Part shown: positions 10,051 to 19,968 of the stretch, one piece after another
How positions within the stretch are numbered: position 1 is the stretch's first letter
How the letters are laid out: the number at the start of each line of letters is the position of its first letter
NCBI GenBank assembly: GCA_905178155.1
Contig: CAJINV010000013.1
Location: forward strand, 52,344-116,343
Direction: 5' to 3'
From: Amoebophrya sp. A120
Lineage: Eukaryota; Sar; Dinophyceae; Syndiniales; Amoebophryaceae
Length of the DNA stretch: 64,000 bases
The notes under the pieces: generated by a model
What the model was told of the DNA's origin: nothing
Seen by the model: the letters and a program-made list of their open reading frames with translations, nothing else
The model's database searches: none
Position numbers and translations under genes: made by a program

Positions 10051-11214
10051 CCACTTGCGACCCTTCTGGTGAGACTTGTAGCCACCTTTCTTCACGCCGT
10101 GTTTGCCACCGCCCTTGCCACCACCACCGCCCTTCTTGTGGTTGTTGCCGTAGTTGTTCGCGGGTGGTGGGGCAGTGTTCTTCTCCTGTTGGCGTTTCTT
10201 GCGATAGCAGTAGTGAACGTCATGTCCTGGACGTTGGCAATACGTACACCAGAGGCCTCCTTGATTCTGCGCGTTGTTACCATAGGGCTGATTTCGATTC
10301 GCATAGGTATTGGAATTGTAGTTTTTGTTGTTGTGTTTTCCCTGTCCTTTGTGACCCTTATTCATCATAACTAAAGCGGTTTGGTTATTGATGGATTGAC
10401 ACATCAATTGCTGTTCGAAGGTCGCGCCTTCCGGTGCGACGATGAAGTTGGAATTTTTGTTGGAAGAAGAAGAAGCAGATGATGACGATGCACCAGCAAG
10501 AAACGCATTGGGGTTTGCGTTCGCGGGGGCGACGTTCGATCGTGCTAAATGCAAAGTCGCTTGCTGTTCCTTTTCAATATTCATTCTGCCTGATTTGATG
10601 AAATCCATCACCATTGCCAGTCCTTCTTTCTCCCAAGTCGCAGTAGTACTGTTCAAGTTTCTGATCTCCGCCATGATTGTCTTCATGCAAGTCGGGTCAA
10701 GTCGGAATTTGAGGACATCCCACATCTGACGATTGATCGCAGCCGCATCTGGGTATCTGTCTTTCAGAAGGAGGATTTTGCTGTACTTTTCTGCGTAGAT
10801 CCAAATAGAAAAATCTCCATCCTTCTCCATGTCGTAGCAGACAGTAATCAATTCGTTGTTGGTTGTGTCACTGTCAATTGAAGATGCTTTCTGATCCCAG
10901 TGCGATGACAGAAGGAAGTAACATTTTACAAAACCCACTGTCTGGCTGTTCGTGATCAATTTTGCTGCGTCGTCTTGCAATGCATTCAAAAATGTGGACT
11001 CGAGGGAAAACACATCTTGCTTTTGCTGTGCTGTCAAACCAGGCTGAACATTTTGAAAGTTCGTCTGCTGGGTGTTGTCGTTCAAAATTGCCTGCCATTG
11101 TGCGTCCAATTCCAATACCATGCTCATCATCGATTTGATTTTATGCTTCCACATCGTCCAGCCCTCGGAGTTCTTTATCTCCGGGCAGATGATCTTCCGA
11201 TCTACCGTCGGCAT
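10051..11214 (-). CDS. gag: Copia Gag polyprotein
   Basis: Gag of the retrotransposon, 388 aa, starting at ATG 11214 about 156 nt after the 5' LTR. It forms the virus-like particle that packages element RNA. A UBN2-type copia Gag region fills the first two thirds (Trp-rich start, helical middle). Near residues 320-340 there is one CCHC zinc knuckle, CTYCQRPGHDVHYC, followed by a Lys/Gly/His-rich basic tail that probably binds RNA. The stop is TGA, and the frame continues into pol. Confidence 0.93.
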
Positions 11215-11346
11215 ACCGTCGGGATTCGTAAATCAATCTATTCCAAAGAGAGATTTTTGCGTGTAGATGCCGATGGTGTTCCGACGGAAAAATTTGGACT
11301 TGTGGATGGCGAAGTTGTTCGTTGGCTCGCGATTACCGGTCTCACC

Positions 11347-11356
11347 GGCGGCACCA
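11347..11356 (-). promoter_or_regulatory. Candidate primer-binding site
   Basis: On the minus strand, 14 nt inside the 5' LTR, the sequence TGGTGCCGCC could pair with the 3' end of a tRNA ending GGCGGCACCA. Position and the leading TGG fit a primer-binding site. The matching tRNA is unknown, and many copia elements prime from internal tRNA fragments instead. Confidence 0.35.
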
Positions 11357-11370
11357 AGTGTGAATCAGAA

Positions 11371-11650
11371 TGTTAGGAATTCTGAACACATTCACAGCAT
11401 ACGAATAGCGGTCGAGTTCGCATCTTTCTGTTTGGAATGATTCAGAACGGAGTACTGATTCACATCTGTATACAGGTGGTGTTTCAAGATGGATTGATTC
11501 GTTTGGTTTGGTCAACCAGACCACAAAGACGACGAGACGACTAAGCTAAACGGTTAGGATCGTTACTGTGCTGAAGATCAAGATCGATGGAACCACGCAG
11601 GGGAGCTTGAACACGCATTGCATGCTGTGTGCATAAAGCTCTAGTCAACA
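11371..11650 (-). repeat. 5' LTR (280 bp)
   Basis: Second copy of the LTR, apparently identical to 5369-5648. On the minus strand this is the promoter-bearing LTR that drives gag-pol. Confidence 0.97.
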
Positions 11651-11655
11651 GGGCG
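11651..11655. repeat. Target site duplication, right copy
   Basis: GGGCG directly after the right LTR, matching 5364-5368. Confidence 0.93.
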
Positions 11656-12650
11656 GCATCTCCTCCAAAGCAAATGAAATACACAAATGAAATCAATGAG
11701 TACTGAGTATTGGCTTGGGAGGCACTTATATCCATATGCCTATTCCCCAAGATGTACATGAATGAAAGAGAACCTCCGTCGGCCAGAATTATAACTGGTG
11801 GTGAAATCATCATCAAAGACACAAACACTGTGCACACAATTTTGTCGCCAATGCGAGCAATTCAGAACCACTACTGCTCGTGCTCATTCCAACACAAGGC
11901 CGCCACAAGTTATATTTTATTTATAATATAAATCTATAGCATCTCAACACGTCAGCACGCGACGGTAGACCCGCCTAAGATCTTTAATCAAACATAAAAG
12001 ATTGCTCGGCAAGGATCGATAATCGACGACCCTGACCATGATTCGTCCATCGACCTAAACATTGTAGTTTTGCATCTTGATGCAGCTCCTTGTTCCCTAC
12101 CTCTAGATCTTTGTATATGAACTTTTCTTTTGTTTTCACTTGTCGCTGGTTCGCTCATGCGATACTGGCCCTACTTGTGCGGAGGTTGCGGACGTGCCTT
12201 TGCGTGAGATACTTATTATCTATGAATTTCCATTGGGAGATCATGGATCTTTTTTGCGTTTTCGTATCGATGTAAAGACCGAAATTGAATGCAGATGCAC
12301 TACCACTCGCAAGCGTGATGAGACGTTTTCGGCCGGAAGATGACAATGCGTCCTCTTCATATGCCAAGAAATTGTCTGCAAAGACCGTTCTTTTCATGAC
12401 GGATCTTGCATGGGACTTCTGAAGTCGTCAACTTCTTCTAAGCCAGTACGTTTTGCTTGTCCTGATTCACATACTTTGTGTCGACACTCAAAAGAATTTC
12501 TCGCGCTAGTTGCAATCGGCAAAAGTCAACCATTTAGTGTAAATTGCTTCGTGATGGAAAGAAAACGTCGCGAGCTCTGTGGCGGGACGATATATACATC
12601 TTCTGTATAGTCATAGGCCAGACATTCCTTTAATTTTCTCCAAGTGCGTG
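11656..12650. other. No gene seen
   Basis: About 1 kb of AT-richer DNA upstream of the copia insertion. The short open frames on both strands lack any support. If the kinase has 5' exons beyond the transposon, they would lie here. Confidence 0.4.
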
Positions 12651-13301
12651 CTAATTTTCCACGGACAAAACCAAAACTTCTTCTTGGAACTTATGTCGAT
12701 TGGCTTGGAATCTGAGTCTAGCTTCTTTGTCATGCAATCCAAACAGCCTTTTTTGGAAAACCTCATCCGGCGCGAAATCTGTTCCGAAGGTAAAGCGGAA
12801 GGTGAATTCGCAGGCCTTGCAGACAAGCTCAACCAATCGGTAAAACTTGTTACAGGATCGTAACATTTCGCGGAGGGAGACTTGCTGTTTTTCATCAGCG
12901 TAGGAGATGCCTTGCTCAGCGTCACTTGTTCTGCGACTCGAGACCCACACTCGTGCCTTATGTCCATTCAGCATCTTCTTTGCCATGGCGTGGCTAGACA
13001 GAAGTGGCAGCTTACTGTCAAGGTTAAGGAGACAATACTGCTGTTGATGAATACCTGCAAACTGTTCCACAACTTCTGGATTATCGCACGTTGGTTCCGC
13101 CGAGGATGGACCGACTGGCTTCGCTCGACCCAGCCTTGTTGCTATACTCCGAGGCAGGTCGGAAAGTGTGTGGTAGGTTTTTTGTGCGATTGTTTTCATC
13201 CTGCGCCAGCGCTTATCACTGCTTGGTTGGCTATGCTCTGTTGGTGTCGCAATGCCATCCGCAGTAGTGTCGTCGCAGCTCGCAGCGTGCTGCTTCTCCA
13301 T
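12651..13301 (-). CDS. Paralogue fragment of the 15-kb coiled-coil gene
   Basis: Open frame of about 216 codons from the first ATG at 13301; the frame is open slightly further up, and an AG after a pyrimidine tract there could be an acceptor. Residues 15-75 resemble the C-terminal part of the gene at 14902-15936: both carry DGIAT, HSQPSSDKR, RRSIA-like and SSAEPT blocks and a CDNP motif in the same order. The rest, with a Cys-containing helical stretch near residues 150-175, is not shared. I do not recognise a function. It is either a diverged paralogue or an exon of a larger gene. Confidence 0.45.
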   Translation of the reverse strand: MEKQHAASCDDTTADGIATPTEHSQPSSDKRWRRMKTIAQKTYHTLSDLPRSIATRLGRAKPVGPSSAEPTCDNPEVVEQFAGIHQQQYCLLNLDSKLPLLSSHAMAKKMLNGHKARVWVSSRRTSDAEQGISYADEKQQVSLREMLRSCNKFYRLVELVCKACEFTFRFTFGTDFAPDEVFQKRLFGLHDKEARLRFQANRHKFQEEVLVLSVEN

Positions 13302-13656
13302 CAGATGCTCCTGGGTGTATCGCAGCAAAGCGCAAATTCAATATCTCGGCCAACGAAATCGAGCAAAGATTTGTAATAGAACAGGAATTTATTTTCATTT
13401 GCATTCGCGTCTCAATAGCTTTCTTTGGTGAAGCGGCACGATCGTCGGTCGCCAGTCATGTCGTCACGGCAACACCTTTGAGTCTGCTCACAGTAGCTAC
13501 AACACTGCACTCTTCAACAACTTACGGCTCGGATTACATACATACGTCACTGAATGTCGCGGCGATTTTTTGCCACCATGCAATAATGTTCATAAACCAG
13601 CTACTGGGTCGATAGTCACATACATCAAATTTGTGTTGCGCAGACCGAGGTTTTGC

Positions 13657-14584
13657 CTAGTACGTCGCAATGCATAGCTTGGCGTCCTCTAGCTTCCTCT
13701 GGGCATTTTCTTTTTTGATCTGTAGTAGGCTTTCTTCGATATCGGCGTTTTTCTTCCTATCTGCATCATACTGCGTTTGATACCATTCTTCCATTTGCTG
13801 CATTTTCTTCCGCATTTCCTCATCGAAGTCTTCCAAAGCCTGATCCGGAATATGGAAGCATGACATCTAGCCAGGGAGTGAAATTGCTTGATCCGTGTCC
13901 GGGGGGTCCAGCATGTGCAAGAATACTACAAACTTCGTGCTCCCTTACCTTTGAAGAGCAGCGCAGGTGTGGTTGCTATCGCATATCTCCAGCCAGAAGT
14001 GGAAAAAATAAAAGAGTAGTTGTCCGGACTTCTATTTACATTGAGCGAAGGAGCGCACTGCCACTGCGAGTAGTCTAATATATAAATGTGCAGACCAACA
14101 GCTGACATGGGGCAGCAGTCGCTTCTCCGAATGTGGTTTTTCCATCTTGCTCTCGCGAAGGCGTGCACTGAGCAAGCACATACTAACTTACAAGACAAAT
14201 TTCACTCCACCGCGAAAATTCAGTATCATACATTCGGAGGCGCTGTGCTGCCTCGCGGGCTGCGTCGCGATCTCGGTCCATCGCCTCGATTCTTTCTCGC
14301 TGTTTCTGCATGCGGTTTCGACGTTCGCCAGGTCTATTGTGCGACGAGGCGCTCGATGAGACTGAAGATTCTGACTCATCAGGGTCGGAAGATGATGGCG
14401 CCCGTGCGGAGCTACGATCCTTTCCACCCTCTTGCAAAGAGTGTCGCTTTCGCGAGCGCCGGGACGTGATCGAGGAAGGTGCCGAAGATTTGCTGGAATG
14501 CAAAAACGTCCCAGCTCCACACCCCTCGTGATAACAATAAAAAGGCAGGGCCACGCTGACGCTTTGCCTATCTCTAGATGGCAT
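13657..14584 (-). CDS. Spliced Ser-rich coiled-coil protein, about 200 aa
   Basis: Two exons, 14584-14192 and 13866-13657, separated by a 325-bp intron. The donor is CTT then GTAAGT, and the acceptor is CTAG before ATGTCATGC; both junctions are phase 0. Exon 1 starts at ATG and encodes a Ser/Arg-rich region (residues 30-85) followed by a charged helix (RNRMQKQRERIEAMDRDRD). Exon 2 continues with another charged helical stretch (EEMRKKMQQMEEWYQ). The join puts coiled coil next to coiled coil, which supports the model. No catalytic domain is seen, so a structural or scaffold role is likely but unproven. Confidence 0.6.
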
Positions 14585-14901
14585 GCCACATCACAGGTTG
14601 GTTGCCATGCCACGCTCCTCAGGAAGTGTGATGCTTAGCTTGAATGTAGGTGTAGCGTGGGCATACTCTCATGCGCGTCCGTCTTGGAGGTCTTTGGAGT
14701 AAGTAAATATCACCTGCTCTAATCAGGACATACTCAGGCCGCGGCCATGTTGACAGCCACTAAGTAATCCAACCCTAAATAGTTTCTCATGCAGGACTCG
14801 AATACCAATTCGTCGAGTTCCGATTTCATCGAGATGAAACGGCATGACGCTTCTGCATGATTAGACTGTGGCTCAGGTTGCAGTACAGCGTCACACGCTC
14901 G
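14585..14901. other. No gene seen
   Basis: Short spacer between two minus-strand coiled-coil genes. No repeat or coding signal was noted. Confidence 0.4.
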
Positions 14902-15936
14902 CTATGAGCTGGGAGGGTTGTTACACCAGATAGATTCGCAGTCACTGCTTCTCGGCGACATTGAGTCATGCGACAATCCAGAATCTGGATTATCGCATGA
15001 CTCGTTGGATTCCTGCGCTGCAGACACCGTTGGTTCCGCGGAGGATCCACCGACTCGCTTCTGTCTTCGCGTCGCTCGATCAAGTGCCTGCGCATTGGCG
15101 TGCTTCGCTCGAACCAGCCTTCTTGCTATGCTCCGACGCAGTTTGGAAAGTGCGGGTTTTTGCGCGGTTGGTTCCATCCTGTGCCGGCGCTTATCACTGC
15201 TTGGCTGGCTATGCCCTGGTCGTGTCGCAATTCCATCCTCAGAAGGTTCGCTGCTGCGCAAGAGGGCCGTCTCCTGTTTTCCGCTCTCTTCTTTTCCGCT
15301 GTGCCTCAGTTCCGCGTACTCTTCTCCGCTACGAATGAGGTCCGTCTCCTCTTTTCCGCTGTCCTCTTTTTCACTGTGCCTACTCCGCTCGTCTTCTTCC
15401 CTCCTGCGCTTTTCTTCTTCGGCTCGTTTCCGGTCTCGCTCCCTCTTCTGGTCTCGCGCTTCCTGCAGTGCGGCCTTTGCCTCGTTATTTTCGTCTATTG
15501 CTTGACGGAGCTCCTCTTCTGCTTCATGCTTCTTCCGCTTGTCTCTACGCAGACCAGTCTCGCCCTCGGCCACGCGCTGTTTCAGACGTGCGATCTCCGC
15601 GCGGTCGTGCTGCTTCTGTCTTGCGAGCGCACGATCGTTTTCGCGCATTGCATCCTGTCTGTGGCTGCATTCCTGACGCAGGCGCCTTCGCTCCGACTTT
15701 GCATGCTGCTCCCTCTCCCTCAGGTCGCGCCGTTCGTTCTCGTCCGACTCCAGCTTGCGATGAAGAGCAGTTTCTGTCTCAGCCATGCTTTGTGCATACC
15801 ATGTATCGAGGGCCTCACTGTCACCCTCCCAGTCGCCCGTGAAACGGGGTGGCGTCCTAGTAGCGGCTTGATCCAACGACCCCAGCGGAATGCAGTGTAA
15901 GTGCGGCGGGATCAGAGAAAGCAAGTTTGGTGTCAT
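14902..15936 (-). CDS. Coiled-coil protein, 344 aa
   Basis: Single open frame starting at ATG 15936. Residues about 50-235 are a long, highly charged helix rich in Glu, Arg, Lys and Gln, with stretches such as REREQHAKSERRRLRQE and KRAEEEKRRREEDE, typical of a coiled coil. An imperfect repeat, HSGKEESGKQETALLRS and relatives, follows near residues 190-230. The C-terminal third shares blocks with the ORF at 12651-13301. A diverged second copy of its 5' end lies just upstream at 16265-16565. No enzyme domain is recognisable. It probably oligomerises; cellular role unknown. Confidence 0.6.
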   Translation of the reverse strand: MTPNLLSLIPPHLHCIPLGSLDQAATRTPPRFTGDWEGDSEALDTWYAQSMAETETALHRKLESDENERRDLREREQHAKSERRRLRQECSHRQDAMRENDRALARQKQHDRAEIARLKQRVAEGETGLRRDKRKKHEAEEELRQAIDENNEAKAALQEARDQKRERDRKRAEEEKRRREEDERSRHSEKEDSGKEETDLIRSGEEYAELRHSGKEESGKQETALLRSSEPSEDGIATRPGHSQPSSDKRRHRMEPTAQKPALSKLRRSIARRLVRAKHANAQALDRATRRQKRVGGSSAEPTVSAAQESNESCDNPDSGLSHDSMSPRSSDCESIWCNNPPSS

Positions 15937-16300
15937 GCCTAGTATCTGAGGAGTAAGTGTGCCTCACGACTCATGCTGAACTTGAATGCTTGTGTGCAGA
16001 AAAGTGCCACGAGTGCTGACGTGACGTATTGAATGCCCCTCCCTTATTAATCTTTTATGCGACTTACGTTTTCAATAGAGCGATGTCCATTTATTTTGTT
16101 GCGATGGTGCAACTTGTCTACTAGACGAGCCGGTATTCAACAAGAACTTTTACAACCACCAAGCATGTCGTGCATTGGTATGCAAGAGCAAGTACTCTGC
16201 CTGATCACAGGTGAAAATAGTGCTTCTTTGTGTCTTTTCTGACCCCATGACTGTGATACTTACATCAGATAAGCTGAAACTCGTGTTCGAGCCCTGCATG
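15885..16300. repeat. Tandem duplication, unit 1
   Basis: This stretch matches 16510-16890 along its length with many substitutions and small indels. Shared landmarks in order are the 5' end of the coiled-coil gene, a TGACGTGACG motif, TTAATCTTT, CAAGTACTCTGC and ACTTACATCAGATAAGC. The duplication covers the start of the gene and its upstream DNA. Confidence 0.75.
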
Positions 16301-16565
16301 CTGCTCCCTCTCCCTCAGCGACTGCAGCTCGTTTTCCTCCAACTCCAGCCTGCGGTGGCGTTCAACTTGTGTCGGGGCCATGCTTTGCGCGTGCTGTCCC
16401 TTGCGGACCTCACGCAGATGCAACGCGAATCGCAATAGAGGATCGGCGATAGAGGATCGGATAGAGCCTCGGCATCGCATCGGCATCGCGATAGAGGATC
16501 GAGCCTTCACCAGCCGAATTGCGTGTAAATGCGGTAGGGTCAGAGAAAGAAGCTTTCGGCGTCAT
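16265..16565 (-). pseudogene. Degenerate copy of the coiled-coil gene 5' end
   Basis: Begins at ATG 16565 like the intact gene at 15936, but the frame shifts within the first codons by what looks like a one-base insertion. Downstream the other frame recovers similarity, for example AQSMA and SLREREQHA next to the intact gene's AQSMA and DLREREQHA. The middle is replaced by short GATCGG/ATAGAG repeats (about 16435-16500). It ends within about 100 codons. It is part of the tandem duplication and probably non-functional. Confidence 0.6.
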
Positions 16566-16890
16566 GCCTAGTACCTGAGGAGTCAGTGTGCCTTAATCAT
16601 GCTGACCTTGAATGATTGTGCGCGGCAAAATGCCTCGAGTTGTTCTGACGTGACGCATTATTTGGCGCCCCTTCCCAAATTAATCTTTGTATGCCACTTT
16701 TTAAGTTTTGAACAGACCGATATATGTAACTTGTATGCTACAAGGGCAGGTATTCAAGTAAGTAGTTTTACCACCACGACCAAGCATCTAATGCATCTGC
16801 ATGCCAGAACAAGTACTCTGCGTGATCACATGTGGCAAGAATGGTACTTCCTAGCATTTTTTCTGTCCCAATAATACTTACATCAGATAA
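16510..16890. repeat. Tandem duplication, unit 2
   Basis: Second, diverged copy of 15885-16300. Near its right end it reads, on the minus strand, CAGCTTATCTGATGTAAGTA, as unit 1 does. This contains a good splice-donor consensus just after an in-frame TGA of the gene at 16883-17524. Confidence 0.75.
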
Positions 16891-17524
16891 GCTGTGTCCC
16901 AAGTTCGACCCTTATGCCGTGCTCCTTTGTGCGTGCTTTTTCGAGTGTCTCTTGCTGTTTCAAGTCCGCTGGGAGGTCGATGGGCACCTGCACGTGGACG
17001 CCAGGGCCTGCCCACTGAACGACGAGCTCGTCCCCCGGTCGCAAGGCGTTCCAGCACGGAATCAATGCCGATGAAGAACAGGCTTGTAGCGGCGACTTCA
17101 CTTCTTCTTTAGGCTCGTTGTCATCCACTTGTCTTCTATTTCCGAACACTGACGCACCACGGACCAGGACTCGGTAGCCATGTTCGTCGATTTTTTCCAC
17201 CGAAACCCCAAGCAGCGACGAAAGAGAGTTCTCTAGTCGAACTTGAAGCAAGGGGTGGTCTTGCACGGTCCAACCCCCCCCCGCGGCCCAGGTCGCCTGC
17301 ACAGCGAGGTCGAAGGGTTCACCATTGTCAAGATCCAACCTCTCGGCTGTCCATTCGTTTTGCAGAGAAACGGGAACGCGAAAATCCTTTTGAGTTGCAA
17401 CTACTCCAGATGGAGAGTATATGAGGAAAACGCCGTCCGTGGTTGGAAATTGGCATCCCGTCGGACATTCGACGGAAAGTGGGTTGCGGTTGTCACTTAA
17501 ATCAGAAACTGCTCTTCCACCCAT
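16883..17524 (-). CDS. Hypothetical protein or 3' exon, 213 aa
   Basis: Open frame from ATG 17524. The middle (about residues 30-110) looks like a beta-rich domain with alternating hydrophobic residues (GGWTVQDHPLLQVRLE), and residues 170-185 read RPGDELVVQWAGPGVHV. The stop lies four bases before a GTAAGT donor-like site shared with the tandem duplication. It is on the same strand and in line with the exon run up to 28 kb, so it may be the last exon of a large gene. Family not recognised. Confidence 0.45.
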   Translation of the reverse strand: MGGRAVSDLSDNRNPLSVECPTGCQFPTTDGVFLIYSPSGVVATQKDFRVPVSLQNEWTAERLDLDNGEPFDLAVQATWAAGGGWTVQDHPLLQVRLENSLSSLLGVSVEKIDEHGYRVLVRGASVFGNRRQVDDNEPKEEVKSPLQACSSSALIPCWNALRPGDELVVQWAGPGVHVQVPIDLPADLKQQETLEKARTKEHGIRVELGTQLI

Positions 17525-17859
17525 CGGATCGCAACATCCCCAGTTGTTGCATTTTTCAGGAAAACTGGGCTCGGAAACTACGAGGCGAATACTATAAAGA
17601 CGAAGCCGCTGCGGCTTTACTGATTACTTGCATCTTTGCGCCGGTGTTTCTGTATCCGTATGTGCTAGGGGCGCAATCGATCATACCTCGATGATGCGCT
17701 CTACACAGCAGAGCAGCATGCCCACGCGCAGAGCTATGCGTAACAATCTGGGGCGGAGTTGAGCCGTGCAATACCTGAAGCTCAAATTGTACTTCGGTTC
17801 TACAGGTATCAGTAAGTAGGTACTGCACTCGAAGCTGAAGCAAATGACTGAAGGGATGC

Positions 17860-18234
17860 TCAGAGGCGCACAGATGCAAGCGGATGCAAACAGCAAGATT
17901 CATCCAGATAAAGCTCGTTCTTCGACGACTCGTCCCCCGAAACCGCCCGAACAGGATCGCCGGCACCGTGGAGCTTGTCTTCCATGACAAGTCTGATGCA
18001 AAGCTCAACCTGTTGAGGAGAGGTTAGTTCGCTGCATATGCGCTGCCGCTGGTCCGGACTAGCATGCTGCCTCGAAGCGCCATCATCTTCATCCAGAAAT
18101 GGAGAATGATCATCCCAGTCACTCAGCAACGAAAACCAAGGAATTGTCGGTGTGAAAAGTCGCGGCACCCTGAACTGTGGAGTTGCGTGTTCTGCAATGT
18201 AAACTTTACTTCCTTTCTCATCAAAAAGAGCCAT
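17860..18234 (-). CDS. Hypothetical exon, 124 aa
   Basis: Open frame starting at ATG 18234, directly after a CTAG that could be a splice acceptor (the coiled-coil gene at 13.9 kb shows the same pattern). Acidic, with DWDDHSPFLDEDDG near residue 40. No domain recognised. Probably an internal exon of the minus-strand gene spanning this region, or a small independent gene. Confidence 0.35.
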   Translation of the reverse strand: MALFDEKGSKVYIAEHATPQFRVPRLFTPTIPWFSLLSDWDDHSPFLDEDDGASRQHASPDQRQRICSELTSPQQVELCIRLVMEDKLHGAGDPVRAVSGDESSKNELYLDESCCLHPLASVRL

Positions 18235-18630
18235 CTAGCAGCTGCCAGTAAAGTATAAATACAAGTAACTTTAGAGAGAAGTGCCTTTGCTTCGCCAGGA
18301 TGCCTGCAGTTTTCATTTTGTTACTACTGTAGTCCATTGCCTCTGCACGGTCACTGGTTTGCACGGCGCCACGATAGCTGAAGGCATGGATGTCGCCTAG
18401 ACACTGCGTACAGCCGTTGCCCACTTTCCAAGTTGGATGAAAACGCATAGTTATCACTAGGAAAAAGTCTACCTGCTGTACCTGTCCGATTTCGCGAGAC
18501 TCAATTACAAATGTATGCGACGTACGTTTTTCCACATGCATGCTGGGCCTGTTGCGCCGCCAGGCATAGAAAGTATACACTCACAGAGGTTTTGACTTTG
18601 TAATCGGGCCGCTTCCAGGGAAGAGAGGAT
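18235..18630. other. Probable intron or spacer
   Basis: Nearly 400 bp between candidate exons with only weak open frames. If the large-gene model holds, this is intronic. Confidence 0.35.
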
Positions 18631-19968
18631 TCAGTTGTTCAGTCGTAGACATTTTTTTGGCAGTTTCATAGCATCATAATTTGCAGCAAGTATGCGCGCC
18701 CTGGCCGCAAAGTCGGGCATCAAAGATAAGTTCTCTTCCTCGGATGAAAGTTTCGTGGCGAAGTGTTCGTACGCTCCGGAGGTGACGGTAGGCCAAAGAG
18801 CTTGGCTCATCAGTTCATCGTACGAAAGTAAGCCGCGAGTAACTAGGCGCTTGTAGGGAACGTGCACACCTGGTAGGGAACGTGCAGCACCTGCCGAATT
18901 TCCGGAAATATCCCAGATGGAAATAAGCACCTGCCCCGCCCGCTCGGCGACATCTGCCAGGGCGTGTAATAGGTCCCGCACATGGGTGAAGCCATGCCTT
19001 CCTACTTGCCGCGGAAAATAATCGCGCCAAAACAAGTCCTGACCTCGTTCATTTTGATGTGAAAAGCCCGAACCTGCCCTGACGTCGTTCATTTTGTGAA
19101 GCATGGACGCAACATTGGCAGCCGCGTGGCGTCGCAACTCCCGCAGCTCGGACAAATCCAGATCCTCCTCGTCGCGTGGTCGGATGCTTGCAAAATAATC
19201 CTCGACCTGCTTCGGAGATTTTGGAGCGACTTCTCCTGGCTCTCTGGCTCTCATCTCCTCGTGAGCTGGCGTCGGGTCCGGTGTCGTGTTGGTATGCACA
19301 AAGTTCAGCAAGTACCTTGCAGCGCTGCCGCTTTGGTCCGAAGCGGAATACTGCGGCAATTTGCGTTCCAATCCGACCCGATTCAAGTACGCGAGTTCTG
19401 GTAGTAGCTTTAAATCAGGAAGCTCTGCTCGCTCCTGTTCAGCATCGCGGTTTGTCTGCACCCCCTGCGGTCGGAAGGGTATCACAACGGCCAGGTCCCG
19501 CAGGGTCTGTGCCAGGCACACATATGGGAGTTTGTCAGAAGCTGCGACGCAGGCAGGAAGAACCGCTGGAGAAGCCAGCACTGCCAACAGTTCGCTGTAA
19601 GTCAACTCAACTCTTTCCACGTCTTTTCCTGCGATGTACTTGTGTGTGAGGGTCGTGCGGGCAGATACTTCGATGGTTTCGTGTGCTCCGTACATGGTGT
19701 AGGGATTCTGAGACACAAGTTCCACTGGAAGTTTTTCGTTATGACTAGCCGCCGGGGTTGCGAGTTCCTTGATTGCATTTTGGAGGGCATTTCTGACAAC
19801 GTCATTCGAGTGACGGCTCGAAACCGGGGCGTGCTTGACAATCTTGGAAAATAACGCGGCTTCGAAATATAGTTTCTGAATCACTGTGTCTAAGCGGCAT
19901 CGAAAAACCGACACACCACGGGTCCTCGTCTCTTCTTCATCTTGGTAAAGCAGCTGCATGTTGCACAT
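18631..19968 (-). CDS. Hypothetical protein or exon, 445 aa
   Basis: Long open frame; ATG at 19968, with the frame open a little further upstream. It is a mixed helical protein with no signal peptide or membrane segment. A basic/acidic patch (RPRDEEDLDLSELRELRRH) lies near residue 265, followed by a stretch with conserved-looking Trp and His residues (QDLFWRDYFPRQVGRHGF). No catalytic motif is recognised. It is in line with the exons on either side. A GTAGGT donor at the end of the upstream ORF (20449-21150) makes splicing into this exon plausible. Confidence 0.5.
   Translation of the reverse strand: MCNMQLLYQDEEETRTRGVSVFRCRLDTVIQKLYFEAALFSKIVKHAPVSSRHSNDVVRNALQNAIKELATPAASHNEKLPVELVSQNPYTMYGAHETIEVSARTTLTHKYIAGKDVERVELTYSELLAVLASPAVLPACVAASDKLPYVCLAQTLRDLAVVIPFRPQGVQTNRDAEQERAELPDLKLLPELAYLNRVGLERKLPQYSASDQSGSAARYLLNFVHTNTTPDPTPAHEEMRAREPGEVAPKSPKQVEDYFASIRPRDEEDLDLSELRELRRHAAANVASMLHKMNDVRAGSGFSHQNERGQDLFWRDYFPRQVGRHGFTHVRDLLHALADVAERAGQVLISIWDISGNSAGAARSLPGVHVPYKRLVTRGLLSYDELMSQALWPTVTSGAYEHFATKLSSEEENLSLMPDFAARARILAANYDAMKLPKKCLRLNN

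Larger units (their letters stand above)
5369..11650 (-). mobile_element. Complete Ty1/copia LTR retrotransposon
   Basis: A 6282-bp element read on the minus strand. It has 280-bp LTRs starting TGTT and ending AACA, a GGGCG target duplication, gag with a zinc knuckle, and pol in the order protease, integrase, reverse transcriptase, RNase H, which defines the copia superfamily. The two LTRs look identical base for base, so the insertion is recent. The only obvious lesion in the coding part is one in-frame TGA between gag and pol, which may be a recoding signal. A G-rich polypurine tract precedes the 3' LTR. The element sits about 120 bp upstream of the first kinase ATG. Confidence 0.97.
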
